A DNA stretch of 63,053 bases from Novosphingobium capsulatum NBRC 12533 (GCF_001598375.1 NZ_BCYV01000024.1:1-63053); one strand, 5' to 3'; positions 32,651-44,058 are shown, numbered from the stretch's first letter. The notes: generated by a model not told the origin, from the sequence alone. Numbers and translations: made by a program.

Positions 32651-34770
32651 GTGACGGCGCCTGGGGCCGCCTGGGCATCGCGCCAACCCCCGATCAGGGC
32701 GCGATCCGCCGCGCCTATGCCGATGCGCTGCGGGCGATGGACGTGGACGCCGATGTTGCCGGCTTTGCCGCGCTACGCCAGGCGCGCGATACGGCTTTGG
32801 CCTGGGCGCGCAGCCAGGCGGCGCAGGCCAGTGCGCCCGATGCGCCGGGCGATCCCGCCGCGCTGCCCGTGGCGGTGGAAGACGAGCGCGCAACAGCGGC
32901 AGAGGCGGCTGACGATACCCCGCCGGGCACTTGGCCCCACGCCGCGCCCCGGCTGGACGGGCATGCCGACACAGGCACCGTACGTGCCGGGCACGACCAT
33001 GGCCACGATGCGCTGGTGCCGGCTTTGCCGTTTGCGCCGGCGCGCGGTCCGGCCGATGATCAGTTCGTGGTGCAGCGACCCACCTTGGCACCGATCGTTC
33101 TGGCCGGGGCAGCCGATGCGCCGGGGGTAAGCCTTGGGCGCCAACAACCCCAAACGCGCGCCGACCATGCCTTGCACGATCTGCTGCTCGCCGGGCCGGG
33201 CACCGAGTTTGGCCTGACCGCAGACGATCGCGCGGCCGCCCTGGCCCTGCTCGATCGGCTGATCGCCCAGGCCGATGCCGGCGGCGTGGACCTGTGGTCC
33301 CGCACCGAGGAATGGCTCGCCGAAACCCTGGCGCGCAGTTGGCCGCGCGCGGCGCCGCTGCTCGACCGCGCCGCGCAGGCGTTCGGCTGGGCCGATCGGC
33401 CGGCGACCACGGGCGATTCGCCGGCTGTGGCGTTCTTGATCTCGCGCCTGGGCAGCCAGCCGCTGGTGCGCACGGCCCACCCGCCGCAAGACGCGTTGTT
33501 CGTCGCGCTGATGCCCGAGGGTGGCAGCGAGGCGCCGCTCGACGGTGTGGAGGAAGCGGCGGCCCTCGCGCATCTGCAAACCCTGCTGGGCGAGGCGCAC
33601 ATGGCCCAGGTGGAACGATCGGAAGAGATCGAGACCTGGCTCGCTGATCTGCTCGCGCAATCCTGGCCGCGCTCTGCCCCGCTGCTGGAACCGGCGGCGC
33701 AGGCGCTTGGCTGGGAAAGGGAACGCGGCACGCTGAACGAGCGGCCGGTGATCGCCTTCCTCAATGCGCGGCTGCGCGGCCTGCGCTTTGCCCGCAAGGT
33801 GCAGGACAAGGCTCACCCGCTGCACAAGGCCTGGGCCGAACTGACCCGGACGGGCACGCGCAAGGGCCTGTTCGTGTCGCGGCGCCAGGTGCGCCAGTTG
33901 ATCGAGGGCGTACGCAGCAATTTCCCCGAGCTGGAACAGCACTTCAATCCTGTCCTCGTCGCCGCGTGGGAGCCGCAAGGCGGCAGCGGTGGCGGTATCG
34001 GCAGGAACTTTGGCTGGATCGCGATCGTGCTGATCGGGCTGGTACGTTTGGTGATCGCCATTGCCGATTATGGGCAGGACCACCCAGCGTCACCGCCGCA
34101 GGCAGCCTATGAAACCAGCGCTCCTGCCGCGCCGGGGCAGCCGCTTAATGCCCCCTTTGATCCGGCGGCCGACCCGCTGCTGGCCGATGTGGTTCACCAA
34201 CTGTTCGGGCCGGGCATGTCTTATGCCGATCTGCGCAAGGCAAATCCCAACTTTGCCGGCACGATCAACGCCAATCGGCATCTCACCGCCGATCCCGGCG
34301 AACTCGCGCACCAGGGCCAGGTGGTGCTGACGCAGCGGTTGCTCTATGCGCGCGCCCACGCCGGGCCGGCACGGCTCGATGCCTTGGCGCGCTGGCGCCT
34401 CGACATGCTGATGGCGGCGAAAGCCGATGGAGCAGAGACCTGCCTCAAGGTCTACCACTGGGAGGATCTGCCCAAGGGTTCGGCCTTGACCGGCGCCGCG
34501 CTGGAGCGGCAGCAGAAGCTGGCGCGGACAATGCTGGCATCGGGCGAAATCGATGCGCCCCAGCCCGATCGCTACACCCGCAGCTATAACATTCCGGGGC
34601 CGATCATCGCCCAGATCATCCAGACGACCGGTCTTCCCGAAGGCGCGGTGCGGCGCGCATTCAACGGGGAGGGATTGCCCGCTACGGTCTGCACGGTGCA
34701 GATCGCGTTGCTCAAGGCCGCGCTGAACTGGAAGGGCGCCGGGCGCCAGCCGATTTTGCGTTTGCTGTGA
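32647..34770 (+). CDS. J-domain-like membrane partner of the HscC chaperone
   Basis: 707 residues. GTG at 32647 overlaps the hscC stop (GTGA); the longer open frame upstream is a shadow of hscC. The N-terminal 45 residues look like helices I-III of a J domain (WGRLGIAPTPDQGAIRRAYADALR, GFAALRQARDTAL), but the HPD motif is replaced by a stretch ending MDVDAD. An Ala/Pro/Asp-rich linker follows. Two related helical repeats occur at about 172-255 and 300-360, each with WLAxxLAxSWPRxAPLL and AFGW/ALGW. A membrane helix lies at about 456-473 (WIAIVLIGLVRLVIAIA), and the C-terminal domain of about 230 residues is unrecognised. The pairing resembles DjlB/DjlC with HscC. Confidence 0.8.
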   Translation: MSDGAWGRLGIAPTPDQGAIRRAYADALRAMDVDADVAGFAALRQARDTALAWARSQAAQASAPDAPGDPAALPVAVEDERATAAEAADDTPPGTWPHAAPRLDGHADTGTVRAGHDHGHDALVPALPFAPARGPADDQFVVQRPTLAPIVLAGAADAPGVSLGRQQPQTRADHALHDLLLAGPGTEFGLTADDRAAALALLDRLIAQADAGGVDLWSRTEEWLAETLARSWPRAAPLLDRAAQAFGWADRPATTGDSPAVAFLISRLGSQPLVRTAHPPQDALFVALMPEGGSEAPLDGVEEAAALAHLQTLLGEAHMAQVERSEEIETWLADLLAQSWPRSAPLLEPAAQALGWERERGTLNERPVIAFLNARLRGLRFARKVQDKAHPLHKAWAELTRTGTRKGLFVSRRQVRQLIEGVRSNFPELEQHFNPVLVAAWEPQGGSGGGIGRNFGWIAIVLIGLVRLVIAIADYGQDHPASPPQAAYETSAPAAPGQPLNAPFDPAADPLLADVVHQLFGPGMSYADLRKANPNFAGTINANRHLTADPGELAHQGQVVLTQRLLYARAHAGPARLDALARWRLDMLMAAKADGAETCLKVYHWEDLPKGSALTGAALERQQKLARTMLASGEIDAPQPDRYTRSYNIPGPIIAQIIQTTGLPEGAVRRAFNGEGLPATVCTVQIALLKAALNWKGAGRQPILRLL

Positions 34771-34813
34771 ACGCGCTGTGCCTCTCGCAGCGGCGGGGCA
34801 GCCTACCTATCTT

Positions 34814-37249
34814 ATGACGATGGCCATGATCCCGCCCGAAATCGATAACTGGTTTGCCGGGCGTGGCTGGCGGGTGCGGCGGCACCAGGCCGACATGCTC
34901 GCGGCGGCTGACGCCGGGCAGCATGCGTTGCTGGTCGCTGATACCGGCGCGGGCAAGACGCTGGCTGGGTTCATGCCGACGCTGGCGGCGTTCTGCCCCT
35001 CGCGCCTGGGCGATGCGCCACCCCCTGACGGCCTGCACACGCTCTATATCTCGCCGCTGAAAGCGCTGGCGCACGATGTGCAGCGCAACCTGTTGACGCC
35101 GATCGCCGAAATGGGCCTCAACCTGCGGGTGGAAACGCGCAGTGGCGATACCCCGTCCGATCGCAAGGCGCGGCAGCGGGCCAAGCCACCGCATGTTCTG
35201 CTGACCACGCCCGAATCGCTGTCGCTGCTGCTGAGCTATCCCGAGGCGTCTGAAATCTTCGGCGGGCTGAAACGGGTGGTGATCGACGAGATCCATGCCT
35301 TTGCCACGGGCAAGCGCGGCGATCTGCTGGCGCTGGCCTTGGGGCGGTTGCAGGCGATCAGCCCCGATCTGCAACGCGCAGCGCTGTCGGCCACCGTGGC
35401 CGAGCCCGAAAGCTTTCGCGGCTGGCTGGCCCCCTGGGGCGAGATTGACACTGTTTCTCTGGTCGAGGGCGAAACCGGCGCCCCGCCCGAGGTGGAAATC
35501 CTGCTGCCGCAGGAAGAGCGCGTGCCGTGGGGCGGCCATGCCGCCGCCTGGGCCGTGCCGCAACTGATCGAGATGATCCGCGCCAACCGCGTCACGCTGG
35601 TGTTCACCAACACGCGCTTTCTGGCCGAATATATCTTTCAGCTGCTGTGGGATGCCAACGAGGGCAACCTGCCGATCGGCATCCACCACGGCTCGCTGTC
35701 GGCCGAGGCGCGGCGCAAGGTCGAAGGGGCAATGGCGCGCGGCGAGCTGCGCGCGCTGGTCTGCACCGCCAGCCTCGATCTGGGGGTGGACTGGGGCGAT
35801 ATCGACCTGGTCGTGCAGATGGGCGCGCCCAAGGGTTCCTCGCGCCTGCTGCAGCGCATCGGTCGTGCCAACCACCGGCTGGACCAGCCGAGCCGCGCGG
35901 TGCTGGTGCCGGGCAACCGCTTTGAATACCTGGAGGCGATGGCCGCGCGCGATGCCGTGCACGAGGGCCAGCGCGATGGCGAGGATTTCCGCCCCGGCGG
36001 GCTTGATGTTTTGGCCCAGCATGTGATGGGCTGTGCCTGTGCCGGCCCGTTCGAGGAAGCCGCGCTGCTGCAGGAGGTGCGCGCCTGCCTGCCCTATGCC
36101 TGGGTGGACGAGGCGGTGTTTGCCCGGGTGCTCGATTTCGTGGCGACCGGCGGCTATTCGCTGCGTGCCTATGATCGCTTTGCCCGGATCGTGCGCGACA
36201 AGGCCGGTACCTGGCGGCTGACGCACCCGGAACAGGCGGCGCGGCATCGCCTCAATGCCGGGATCATCGTCGATTCCGAAATGCTCGAGGTGCGCTTTCG
36301 CAACGGGCGCTCGCTGGGCAAAGTGGAAGAGCATTTCGGCGCGCAGCTGAGCCCGGGCGATACGTTCCGCTTTGCCGGGCTCGACCTGGAAGTGGAAGGT
36401 GTGCGCGATCTGGAACTGGTGGTGCGCGCGGCGAAAAAGGCCGGGCAGATCCCCAGCTATGGCGGCGCGCGCATGCCGCTGACCACGCATCTGTCCACCC
36501 GTGTGCAGGCGATGCTGGCCAACCGCGGCACCTGGGCGCGGTTTCCCGACGACGTGCGCGAATGGCTGGAAATGCAGGACTGGCGCAGCCGCCTGCCCGC
36601 GCCGGGCGAACTGCTGGTCGAAAGCTTTCCCTATCGCGGCCGTGCCTATAGCGTGTTCTACACGTTCGAGGGGTGGAACGCGAACCAGTCGCTGGGCATG
36701 CTGATCACCCGGCGCATGGAGGAACTGGGCCTGGCGCCGCTGGGCTTTGTCGCCAACGACTATGCCCTGGCAGTGTGGAGCCTGCGCCCGATCACCGATC
36801 CCGCGCCGCTGCTGTCGCCCGACATCCTCACCGACGAATTCGTCGACTGGGTGCAGAACTCGCACCTCTTGCGCCGGGCGTTCCGCGAAGTGGCGGTGAT
36901 TTCCGGCCTGGTGGAGCGGCAGCATCCGGGCAAGCGCAAGAGCGGCAAGCAGGTAACCTTCTCCACCGACCTGATCTATGACGTGCTGCGCAAGTATGAG
37001 CCCGACCACGTGCTGATCGAGGCCGCCTGGGCCGATGCCCGCGCGCGCATGACCGATGTGGGCCGCCTGGCTGACCTGCTCGACCGTTCGGCGGCAGAAC
37101 TGGTGCATGTGGAACTGGACCGGGTGACGCCGCTGGCCGTGCCGGTGCTGGTGATGATCGGGCGCGAAAGCGTGGCCCAGGGCGAGGCCGATGACGAACT
37201 GGTGATCGAGGCGGAAAGCCTGGGCGGGCTGGCGATGCGGGCGGATTAG
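34814..37249 (+). CDS. Ligase-associated DEXH-box helicase, Lhr-like
   Basis: A superfamily 2 helicase of about 811 residues, of the Lhr-like group linked to a DNA ligase/exonuclease repair module. Motifs: Q-region RRHQADML, Walker A ADTGAGKTLAG, SPLKALAHD, TTPESLSLLL, DEIH box VIDEIHAFATGKRG, motif III ALSATVAEPE, motif IV VFTNTR, motif V TASLDLGVDWGDIDLV and motif VI LLQRIGRANH. Past the helicase core comes the winged-helix and Lhr-type C-terminal barrel. Start ATG 34814 is preferred over GTG 34778; ATG 34820 and 34826 are also possible. The usual ligase, exonuclease and phosphoesterase partners are not adjacent here. Confidence 0.9.
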   Translation: MTMAMIPPEIDNWFAGRGWRVRRHQADMLAAADAGQHALLVADTGAGKTLAGFMPTLAAFCPSRLGDAPPPDGLHTLYISPLKALAHDVQRNLLTPIAEMGLNLRVETRSGDTPSDRKARQRAKPPHVLLTTPESLSLLLSYPEASEIFGGLKRVVIDEIHAFATGKRGDLLALALGRLQAISPDLQRAALSATVAEPESFRGWLAPWGEIDTVSLVEGETGAPPEVEILLPQEERVPWGGHAAAWAVPQLIEMIRANRVTLVFTNTRFLAEYIFQLLWDANEGNLPIGIHHGSLSAEARRKVEGAMARGELRALVCTASLDLGVDWGDIDLVVQMGAPKGSSRLLQRIGRANHRLDQPSRAVLVPGNRFEYLEAMAARDAVHEGQRDGEDFRPGGLDVLAQHVMGCACAGPFEEAALLQEVRACLPYAWVDEAVFARVLDFVATGGYSLRAYDRFARIVRDKAGTWRLTHPEQAARHRLNAGIIVDSEMLEVRFRNGRSLGKVEEHFGAQLSPGDTFRFAGLDLEVEGVRDLELVVRAAKKAGQIPSYGGARMPLTTHLSTRVQAMLANRGTWARFPDDVREWLEMQDWRSRLPAPGELLVESFPYRGRAYSVFYTFEGWNANQSLGMLITRRMEELGLAPLGFVANDYALAVWSLRPITDPAPLLSPDILTDEFVDWVQNSHLLRRAFREVAVISGLVERQHPGKRKSGKQVTFSTDLIYDVLRKYEPDHVLIEAAWADARARMTDVGRLADLLDRSAAELVHVELDRVTPLAVPVLVMIGRESVAQGEADDELVIEAESLGGLAMRAD

Positions 37250-37255
37250 CGTTTT

Positions 37256-37379
37256 TTACCCCTCCACCACCGGCTACGCCGGCGGTCCCCCTCCCCGTCG
37301 CTGCGCGACAGGGAGGATCTGATCCTCCCCATCGTGATGGGAGGGGGACCGCCCGCGCAGCAGGTGGTGGAGGGGGTAA
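37256..37379. repeat. Long intergenic imperfect palindrome
   Basis: The outer arms TTACCCCTCCACCACC (37256-37271) and GGTGGTGGAGGGGGTAA (37363-37379) pair. Inner arms GCGGTCCCCCTCCC and GGGAGGGGGACCGC pair, with GAGGATC/GATCCTC near the centre. The whole folds into one long hairpin just after the helicase gene. Sequence style matches repeat elements scattered in sphingomonad genomes; copy number cannot be seen here. Confidence 0.7.
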
Positions 37380-37385
37380 CCCAAC

Positions 37386-37423
37386 AAAAAAGGCCGGAAG
37401 GTTTCCCTTCCGGCCCTTTTTTG
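37386..37423. terminator. Intrinsic terminator for sucD
   Basis: GGCCGGAAGG (37392-37401) pairs with CCTTCCGGCC (37406-37415), flanked by six A and six T. It works on either strand between the helicase gene and the convergent sucCD operon. Confidence 0.87.
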
Positions 37424-37439
37424 TCAGCGGTTTGGCTGA

Positions 37440-38324
<885 letters not shown>

Positions 38325-38327
38325 GGA

Positions 38328-39527
<1,200 letters not shown>

Positions 39528-39733
39528 GCAGGATCCCCGCTTACGTATGAGTGAAGGGAGGGCGTAGCGCCGTGTTTTCCGCGCTGCCATAAGCACAGGT
39601 TTTCGCAGTTGCAAAGACCTTCATTGCGCGATTAATCTGCGCACTGTCGGAATCGCTAGCTGGCAGTGGCGCCGGGCAGCGTTCTTGCCCCCTCTTGCCA
39701 ATCGGGAATCGTGCGCCCAAGGCTGGGCCAGGC

Positions 39734-40516
39734 ATGATCGATCCCGTCACCCTTGCAACCATCGTCGAGGAAGCCGCCGCCAAGGCGCTGGCCCTGTGGC
39801 CGGGCCACGGCCATGCCCCCAGGATATGGGACAAGGGGCACAACGATCCGGTGTGCGAGGCCGATCTTGCGGTCGATTCCTTTCTGCACGACCAGCTTGG
39901 CGCCCTGCTGCCCGAGGCTGGATGGCTGTCGGAAGAATCTGCCGATGATCCTGCCCGGCTGGAGCGGGGGCTGTGCTGGGTGGTCGATCCGGTGGATGGC
40001 ACCCGCGATTTCGTGCGCGGCCGGCCGGGCTGGGCAGTCTCTGTCGCGCTGGTTGCGGCGGGGCGCCCGATCGCGGCCATCCTTGCCGCGCCGGCGCGTG
40101 ACGAGGTGTGGCTGGCGATGGCCGGGCAGGGCGCCACGCGCAATGGCGTGCCGCTGGTTGCCAGCCAGCGCATGGCGCTGAGCGGCGCGCGCATGCCGAT
40201 GGACCTGCGGCCGCCGACCGAGGTGGACCTGGTCATGGTCGACAAGCCCAACTCGATCGCGCTGCGCATGGCCATGGTCGCGGCGGCCGAGGCGGATCTG
40301 CTGGCGACCTGGCGCTGGGGCTATGAGTGGGACATTGCCGCTGCCGCGCTGATCGCGCAGGAAGCCGGCGCCCTGGTGACCGACGCGCATGGCGCGGACC
40401 TCTTGTTCAACAAGCCCGATCCGCGCGCGTTCGGCGTGCTGGTCAGCGCACCGGCGATCCACGAAGCCGCCCGTGCGCTGGTTTCTCCCGCCACGTCCAA
40501 GGCCCTGCGCGGCTAG
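39734..40516 (+). CDS. Inositol monophosphatase-family phosphatase (CysQ/HisN-like)
   Basis: A 260-residue Mg-dependent, Li-sensitive-type sugar or nucleotide phosphatase. Metal-site motifs are WLSEES (motif A) and WVVDPVDGTRDF (motif B); the third is GYEWDIAAAALIAQEAGA. A CysQ-like role (3'-phosphoadenosine 5'-phosphate) or HisN-like role (histidinol phosphate) is possible; the overall layout favours 3'(2'),5'-bisphosphate nucleotidase. Start ATG 39734 (MIDPVTLATIV) is preferred to a TTG 13 codons upstream. It converges on the aldo/keto reductase with an 7-base gap. Confidence 0.85.
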   Translation: MIDPVTLATIVEEAAAKALALWPGHGHAPRIWDKGHNDPVCEADLAVDSFLHDQLGALLPEAGWLSEESADDPARLERGLCWVVDPVDGTRDFVRGRPGWAVSVALVAAGRPIAAILAAPARDEVWLAMAGQGATRNGVPLVASQRMALSGARMPMDLRPPTEVDLVMVDKPNSIALRMAMVAAAEADLLATWRWGYEWDIAAAALIAQEAGALVTDAHGADLLFNKPDPRAFGVLVSAPAIHEAARALVSPATSKALRG

Positions 40517-40523
40517 GCCGGGA

Positions 40524-41534
40524 TCAGGCCTCGGCAAAATCCTCGGTGTCGATCGTGGCGCGGATCGTTTGGGCATAGCGGTGGCCGGCGACGGTCTGCT
40601 GGTTGATCAGCGCGTCGATCTCTGCCGTGACGGCGGCGGGGATCTGCCACTCCCAGCGCGCGATGTTTTCCTCGAGGTGGGCGATCTTGCCGGTGCCGGG
40701 AATAGCGACGATGTGATCGTCCTTGCCCAGCACCCAGGCCAGCGAGAGCTGTGCCGGGGTGACGCCCTCACGCGCGGCGATGGCGTTGAAGGCATCGACC
40801 AGCGCCAGGTTATGCACCCAGTTCTCGCCGACAAAGCGCGGCATGGCCTTGCGGATGTCGCCGTCTTCCAGGGCCTGCGGATCGCGCACGCCATTGGCCA
40901 GCACGCCGCGCGCAACCGGGGAAAACGCCACGAACGTGGTGCCCACCTCGCGGCAGGCGTCGAGCACGGCAATTTCTGCCTGGCGCGTCCACGGCGAATA
41001 TTCGGTCTGCATCGCGGCAATGGGATGGACGGCGGCCGCGCGGCGCAGCGTATCGGCCGACATTTCAGAAAGGCCGATCGCGCCGATCTTCCCTTCCTTG
41101 ATCAGGTCGGCCATCGCGCCCACCGAATCCTCGATCGGCACGGTGAAATCGCGGCGGTGCATGTAATAGAGATCGATGTGATCGGTCTGCAGCAGGGTCA
41201 GCGACTTTTCCAGCTCGGCGCGGATCGTGTTCGGGTGGCAATCGACCCCGCGCTTTTCGCCGCTGGCGAAGATGCCCATCTTGCTGGCAAGGAACACCTT
41301 GTCGCGCTTGCCCTTGAGCGCCTGGCCCACCAGCGTTTCGTTATGCCCCTGCCCATAGAGGCGCGCGGTATCGAAGTGATCATAGCCCACGTCGATCGCG
41401 CGGTGCAGCAAGGCAATACCGTCGGCGTCGGTCGGCCGCTCGCCATAGGCCCAGCTCAGCGACATGCAGCCCAGCCCGATCGGGTTCATGGCTTTGCCGG
41501 CCAGCGTGCGGAAGCGGTGCGAAGCGGTGGACAT
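40524..41534 (-). CDS. Aldo/keto reductase
   Basis: A 336-residue NADPH-dependent TIM-barrel oxidoreductase of the AKR13-like group. The catalytic tetrad is visible: Asp55 and Tyr60 in FDTARLYG, Lys85 in LASKMG and His126 in YYMHRRD. The C-terminal NADPH-binding IPGTGKIAHLEENI is present. AAGGAG precedes ATG 41534; the longer frame has no family character. Substrate unknown, probably small aldehydes or ketones. Confidence 0.92.
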   Translation of the reverse strand: MSTASHRFRTLAGKAMNPIGLGCMSLSWAYGERPTDADGIALLHRAIDVGYDHFDTARLYGQGHNETLVGQALKGKRDKVFLASKMGIFASGEKRGVDCHPNTIRAELEKSLTLLQTDHIDLYYMHRRDFTVPIEDSVGAMADLIKEGKIGAIGLSEMSADTLRRAAAVHPIAAMQTEYSPWTRQAEIAVLDACREVGTTFVAFSPVARGVLANGVRDPQALEDGDIRKAMPRFVGENWVHNLALVDAFNAIAAREGVTPAQLSLAWVLGKDDHIVAIPGTGKIAHLEENIARWEWQIPAAVTAEIDALINQQTVAGHRYAQTIRATIDTEDFAEA

Positions 41535-41607
41535 TGCGGTATCTCCTTGTTGGCGCGGGGAATGCCAGCCGATGGTGCGCTGCGTCAACCGGCATGAGGG
41601 GCAAACG

Positions 41608-41644
41608 AAAAGGGGCGCCATCCGGTCTGGATGGCGCCCCCTTT
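41608..41644 (-). terminator. Intrinsic terminator of the OmpA lipoprotein gene
   Basis: GGGGCGCCATCC (41612-41623) pairs with GGATGGCGCCCC (41629-41640). On the minus strand it is followed by TTTT, 24 bases after the lipoprotein stop. Confidence 0.85.
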
Positions 41645-41667
41645 ACAAGGGCCAAGGCCGTTGCGGC

Positions 41668-42357
41668 TTACTGGCCGCGGGCGCGGGCCACGTCGTCCTG
41701 CGTCACCGGCACAATCTTGATTTCCACGCGGCGGTTGGCGGCGCGGCCTTCCTCGGTGGCGTTGGAGGCGACCGGGCGGGTCTTGCCAAAGCCCTGTGCG
41801 CGGATACGGGCCGGGGCCACGCCACGCGACGACAGGTAATCAGCCACGGCCTGCGCACGGTTCTGCGACAGGGTCATGTTGTAGGCATCCGACCCGGTCG
41901 AATCGGTGTGGCCATAGACGTCGATCAGCGAGTTGGGATACTGCACCAGCGACTGGGCGACGCGGTCGAGCGTGTCGCGGAACGCGGGCTTGATCATCGT
42001 GCTGTCGGTGTCGAACGTCACGCCGTTGGGGAGGTTGACGAGGATCGCCTGGCCATTGTCGGTCGGCGTCACGTCGACGCCCGAGCCGGCGGTCTGTTCG
42101 CGCAGCTGCTTGATCTGCTTGTCCATGGTGTAACCCACGGCCGCGCCGGCGATGCCGCCGATGCCCGCGCCAACGATGCGGCCGGTGCCACCACCGATCA
42201 GGCCGCCGAGCAGCAGGCCACCCAGGGCGCCCGCGCCAGCACCGATCGCGGTGCGCGACACCTTCTGCTGGCCGGTGTTGGGATCGGTGACGCAGGCCGA
42301 CAGGCTGACCAGCGACACGGCGCACATGCTGGAGACAAGCACCCGACTGAATTTCAT
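41668..42357 (-). CDS. OmpA-family gly-zipper lipoprotein
   Basis: A 229-residue outer-membrane-associated lipoprotein tying the envelope to peptidoglycan. The lipobox LSAC gives lipidated Cys22. Residues 39-80 form a glycine zipper (GAGAGALGGLLLGG, IGGIAGAAVG). The C-terminal OmpA domain has the peptidoglycan-binding NLPNGVTFDTDS, VYGHTDSTGSDAYN, SQNRAQAVADYL and a final RRVEIKIVP. ATG 42357 has GAAGGGG 8 bases upstream; the frame is open for 135 codons beyond it. It resembles YiaD/PA0833-type proteins. Confidence 0.92.
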   Translation of the reverse strand: MKFSRVLVSSMCAVSLVSLSACVTDPNTGQQKVSRTAIGAGAGALGGLLLGGLIGGGTGRIVGAGIGGIAGAAVGYTMDKQIKQLREQTAGSGVDVTPTDNGQAILVNLPNGVTFDTDSTMIKPAFRDTLDRVAQSLVQYPNSLIDVYGHTDSTGSDAYNMTLSQNRAQAVADYLSSRGVAPARIRAQGFGKTRPVASNATEEGRAANRRVEIKIVPVTQDDVARARGQ

Positions 42358-42541
42358 GACAAATACCCCTTCTTTCATCCTCGGCCCCGGCAATTGTGCC
42401 CGCCAGGCCTCCCGACATGATCGGTAATTCGGACAAGCCCAATACACCAGCGCCGCCTGAATGGTTCCCGAATGCTGGCGGCAACCGTAGCCACACCGGA
42501 GGGACTTCGCGGCGCGGCGCAAATCTGCTAGGGGCCGTCTC

Positions 42542-43867
42542 GTGACCTCTTTTCCGTGGCCAGACGCCCTCGTGATCCTGGGCCTTGTCGTGCTCAACGG
42601 CCTGTTTTCCATGTCGGAACTGGCCATTGTCTCGGCACGGCCAGCCCGCCTCAAGGTTCTGGCCGAAGGCGGCAGCGGCGGCGCGAAAGTGGCGTTGGAA
42701 CTGGCTGCCGATCCCGGAAAATTTTTGTCGACCGTGCAGATTGGGATCACCCTGGTGGGCATCGTCGCCGGTGCCTATTCCGGATCGAGCCTGGGCGGCC
42801 CGGTAGGAGAGCGGCTGGCCGCGCTGGGCGTGCCGGCGGCCTATGCCGCCGAGGCCGGCTTTGCCCTGGTCATTGCGGTGACCACCTACCTCAGCCTAGT
42901 GGTGGGCGAACTGGTGCCCAAGCAGCTGGCACTGAACGCGGCAGAGCCGATCGCCGTAGTCGCGGCCCGGCCGATGGTGGTGATGTCGCGCGTGACGGCG
43001 CCGTTCGTCTGGACGCTCAACCGCTCATCGGGCCTGATCCTGCGCCTGTTGGGCCTGGCCAAGGGCGGCGAACAGGAAGTGACGGCCGAGGAACTGCAGA
43101 TGATCTTCGCCGAAGCTACCCGCTCTGGCGTGATCGAGGAGGAGGAGCGCGCGCTGATGGCCAGCGTGATGCGCCTGGCTGACCGCCCGGTGCGCGAGGT
43201 GATGACGCCGCGCATCGAACTGCACTGGATCGAGCAGGACGCACAGCCGGCCAACCTGGACGAGGCCATCGAAGACAGCCCGCATTCGCTGCTGCTGGTG
43301 GCCGATGGTTCGGTCGATCGCATTGTCGGCGTGGTCAAGGTGCGCGACATCCTGGCGGCGCGGCTGCGCGGGGTGGAGCCGGCGCTGGCCAGCCTGATGA
43401 AAAAGCCGGCGATCGTGCCCGATCGGCTCGATACCATGGACGCGCTGCGGGTGATCCAGCAGGCCGAAGTGGCCATGGCCCTGGTCCATGATGAATATGG
43501 CCATCTCGAGGGTATCGTCACCCCGGCCGATCTGCTGGCCGCGATTGCTGGCAATTTCGTGGCCCATGGCGATGAAGGCGATGCGCCGATGATCGTGGAG
43601 CGCGAGGATGGCTCGCTGCTGATCGCCGGCGCCTTGCCGGCCGATGCCATGGCCGATCGGCTGGGCATCGATCTGCCCGAAGACCGCGACTATGCCACGG
43701 CAGCAGGATTTGCCCTGTCCGTGCTGCGCAAGCTGCCCACCGAGGGCGAGCATTTTGCCGAGCAAGGCTGGCGCTTCGAAGTGGTCGACATGGATGGCCG
43801 CAAGATCGACAAGCTGCTGATCCAGCGCGCCAAGGCGGCCACCCCGCCGGTGGAACTCGACGGGTAA
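42542..43867 (+). CDS. CNNM/CBS-domain membrane protein (hemolysin-family, CorC/TlyC)
   Basis: A 441-residue inner-membrane protein. The DUF21 transmembrane domain (about 1-190) has GLVVLNGLFSMSELAIVSARPARL and VGELVPKQLALN. Two CBS domains follow (VREVMTPRIE to about 350) with VALVHDEYGHLEGIVTPADLL. A C-terminal CorC_HlyC domain has DYATAAGFALSVLRKLP. The family is implicated in Mg and Co efflux or homeostasis. GTG start at 42542, divergent from the OmpA lipoprotein gene with 184 bases between. Confidence 0.93.
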   Translation: MTSFPWPDALVILGLVVLNGLFSMSELAIVSARPARLKVLAEGGSGGAKVALELAADPGKFLSTVQIGITLVGIVAGAYSGSSLGGPVGERLAALGVPAAYAAEAGFALVIAVTTYLSLVVGELVPKQLALNAAEPIAVVAARPMVVMSRVTAPFVWTLNRSSGLILRLLGLAKGGEQEVTAEELQMIFAEATRSGVIEEEERALMASVMRLADRPVREVMTPRIELHWIEQDAQPANLDEAIEDSPHSLLLVADGSVDRIVGVVKVRDILAARLRGVEPALASLMKKPAIVPDRLDTMDALRVIQQAEVAMALVHDEYGHLEGIVTPADLLAAIAGNFVAHGDEGDAPMIVEREDGSLLIAGALPADAMADRLGIDLPEDRDYATAAGFALSVLRKLPTEGEHFAEQGWRFEVVDMDGRKIDKLLIQRAKAATPPVELDG

Positions 43868-43928
43868 GAGCGAGGCATTGGCTGGCCGAACCGCCGCGTG
43901 GCAGGTTTGGGTCGTTTCGCCTTTCCAG

Positions 43929-44025
43929 CGTCACCCCGGCCTTCGAGCCGGGGTCCCGCTTTTTACCTTAACCGTATGTGCTTGGCGCAAAGAAAGCGGG
44001 ACCCCGGATCATGTCCGGGGTGACG
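43929..44025. repeat. Intergenic palindromic repeat
   Basis: Two mirrored hairpins. CGTCACCCCGG (43929-43939) with CCGGGGTCCCGCTTT (43948-43962) on the left are answered by AAAGCGGGACCCCGG (43993-44007) and CCGGGGTGACG (44015-44025) on the right. The unit CGTCACCCCGG...CCGGGGTCCCGC is a frequent intergenic element in alphaproteobacteria. Here it separates convergent genes and may end transcription in both directions. Confidence 0.8.
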
Positions 44026-44058
44026 AAGGTCTATACGGCAAGGATTTGCAGGCACGGC

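Noticed and set aside
34712..37108. A 798-codon antisense frame under the helicase gene
   Set aside because: All SF2 helicase motifs are on the plus strand; the antisense protein is a low-complexity His/Gln/Arg shadow.
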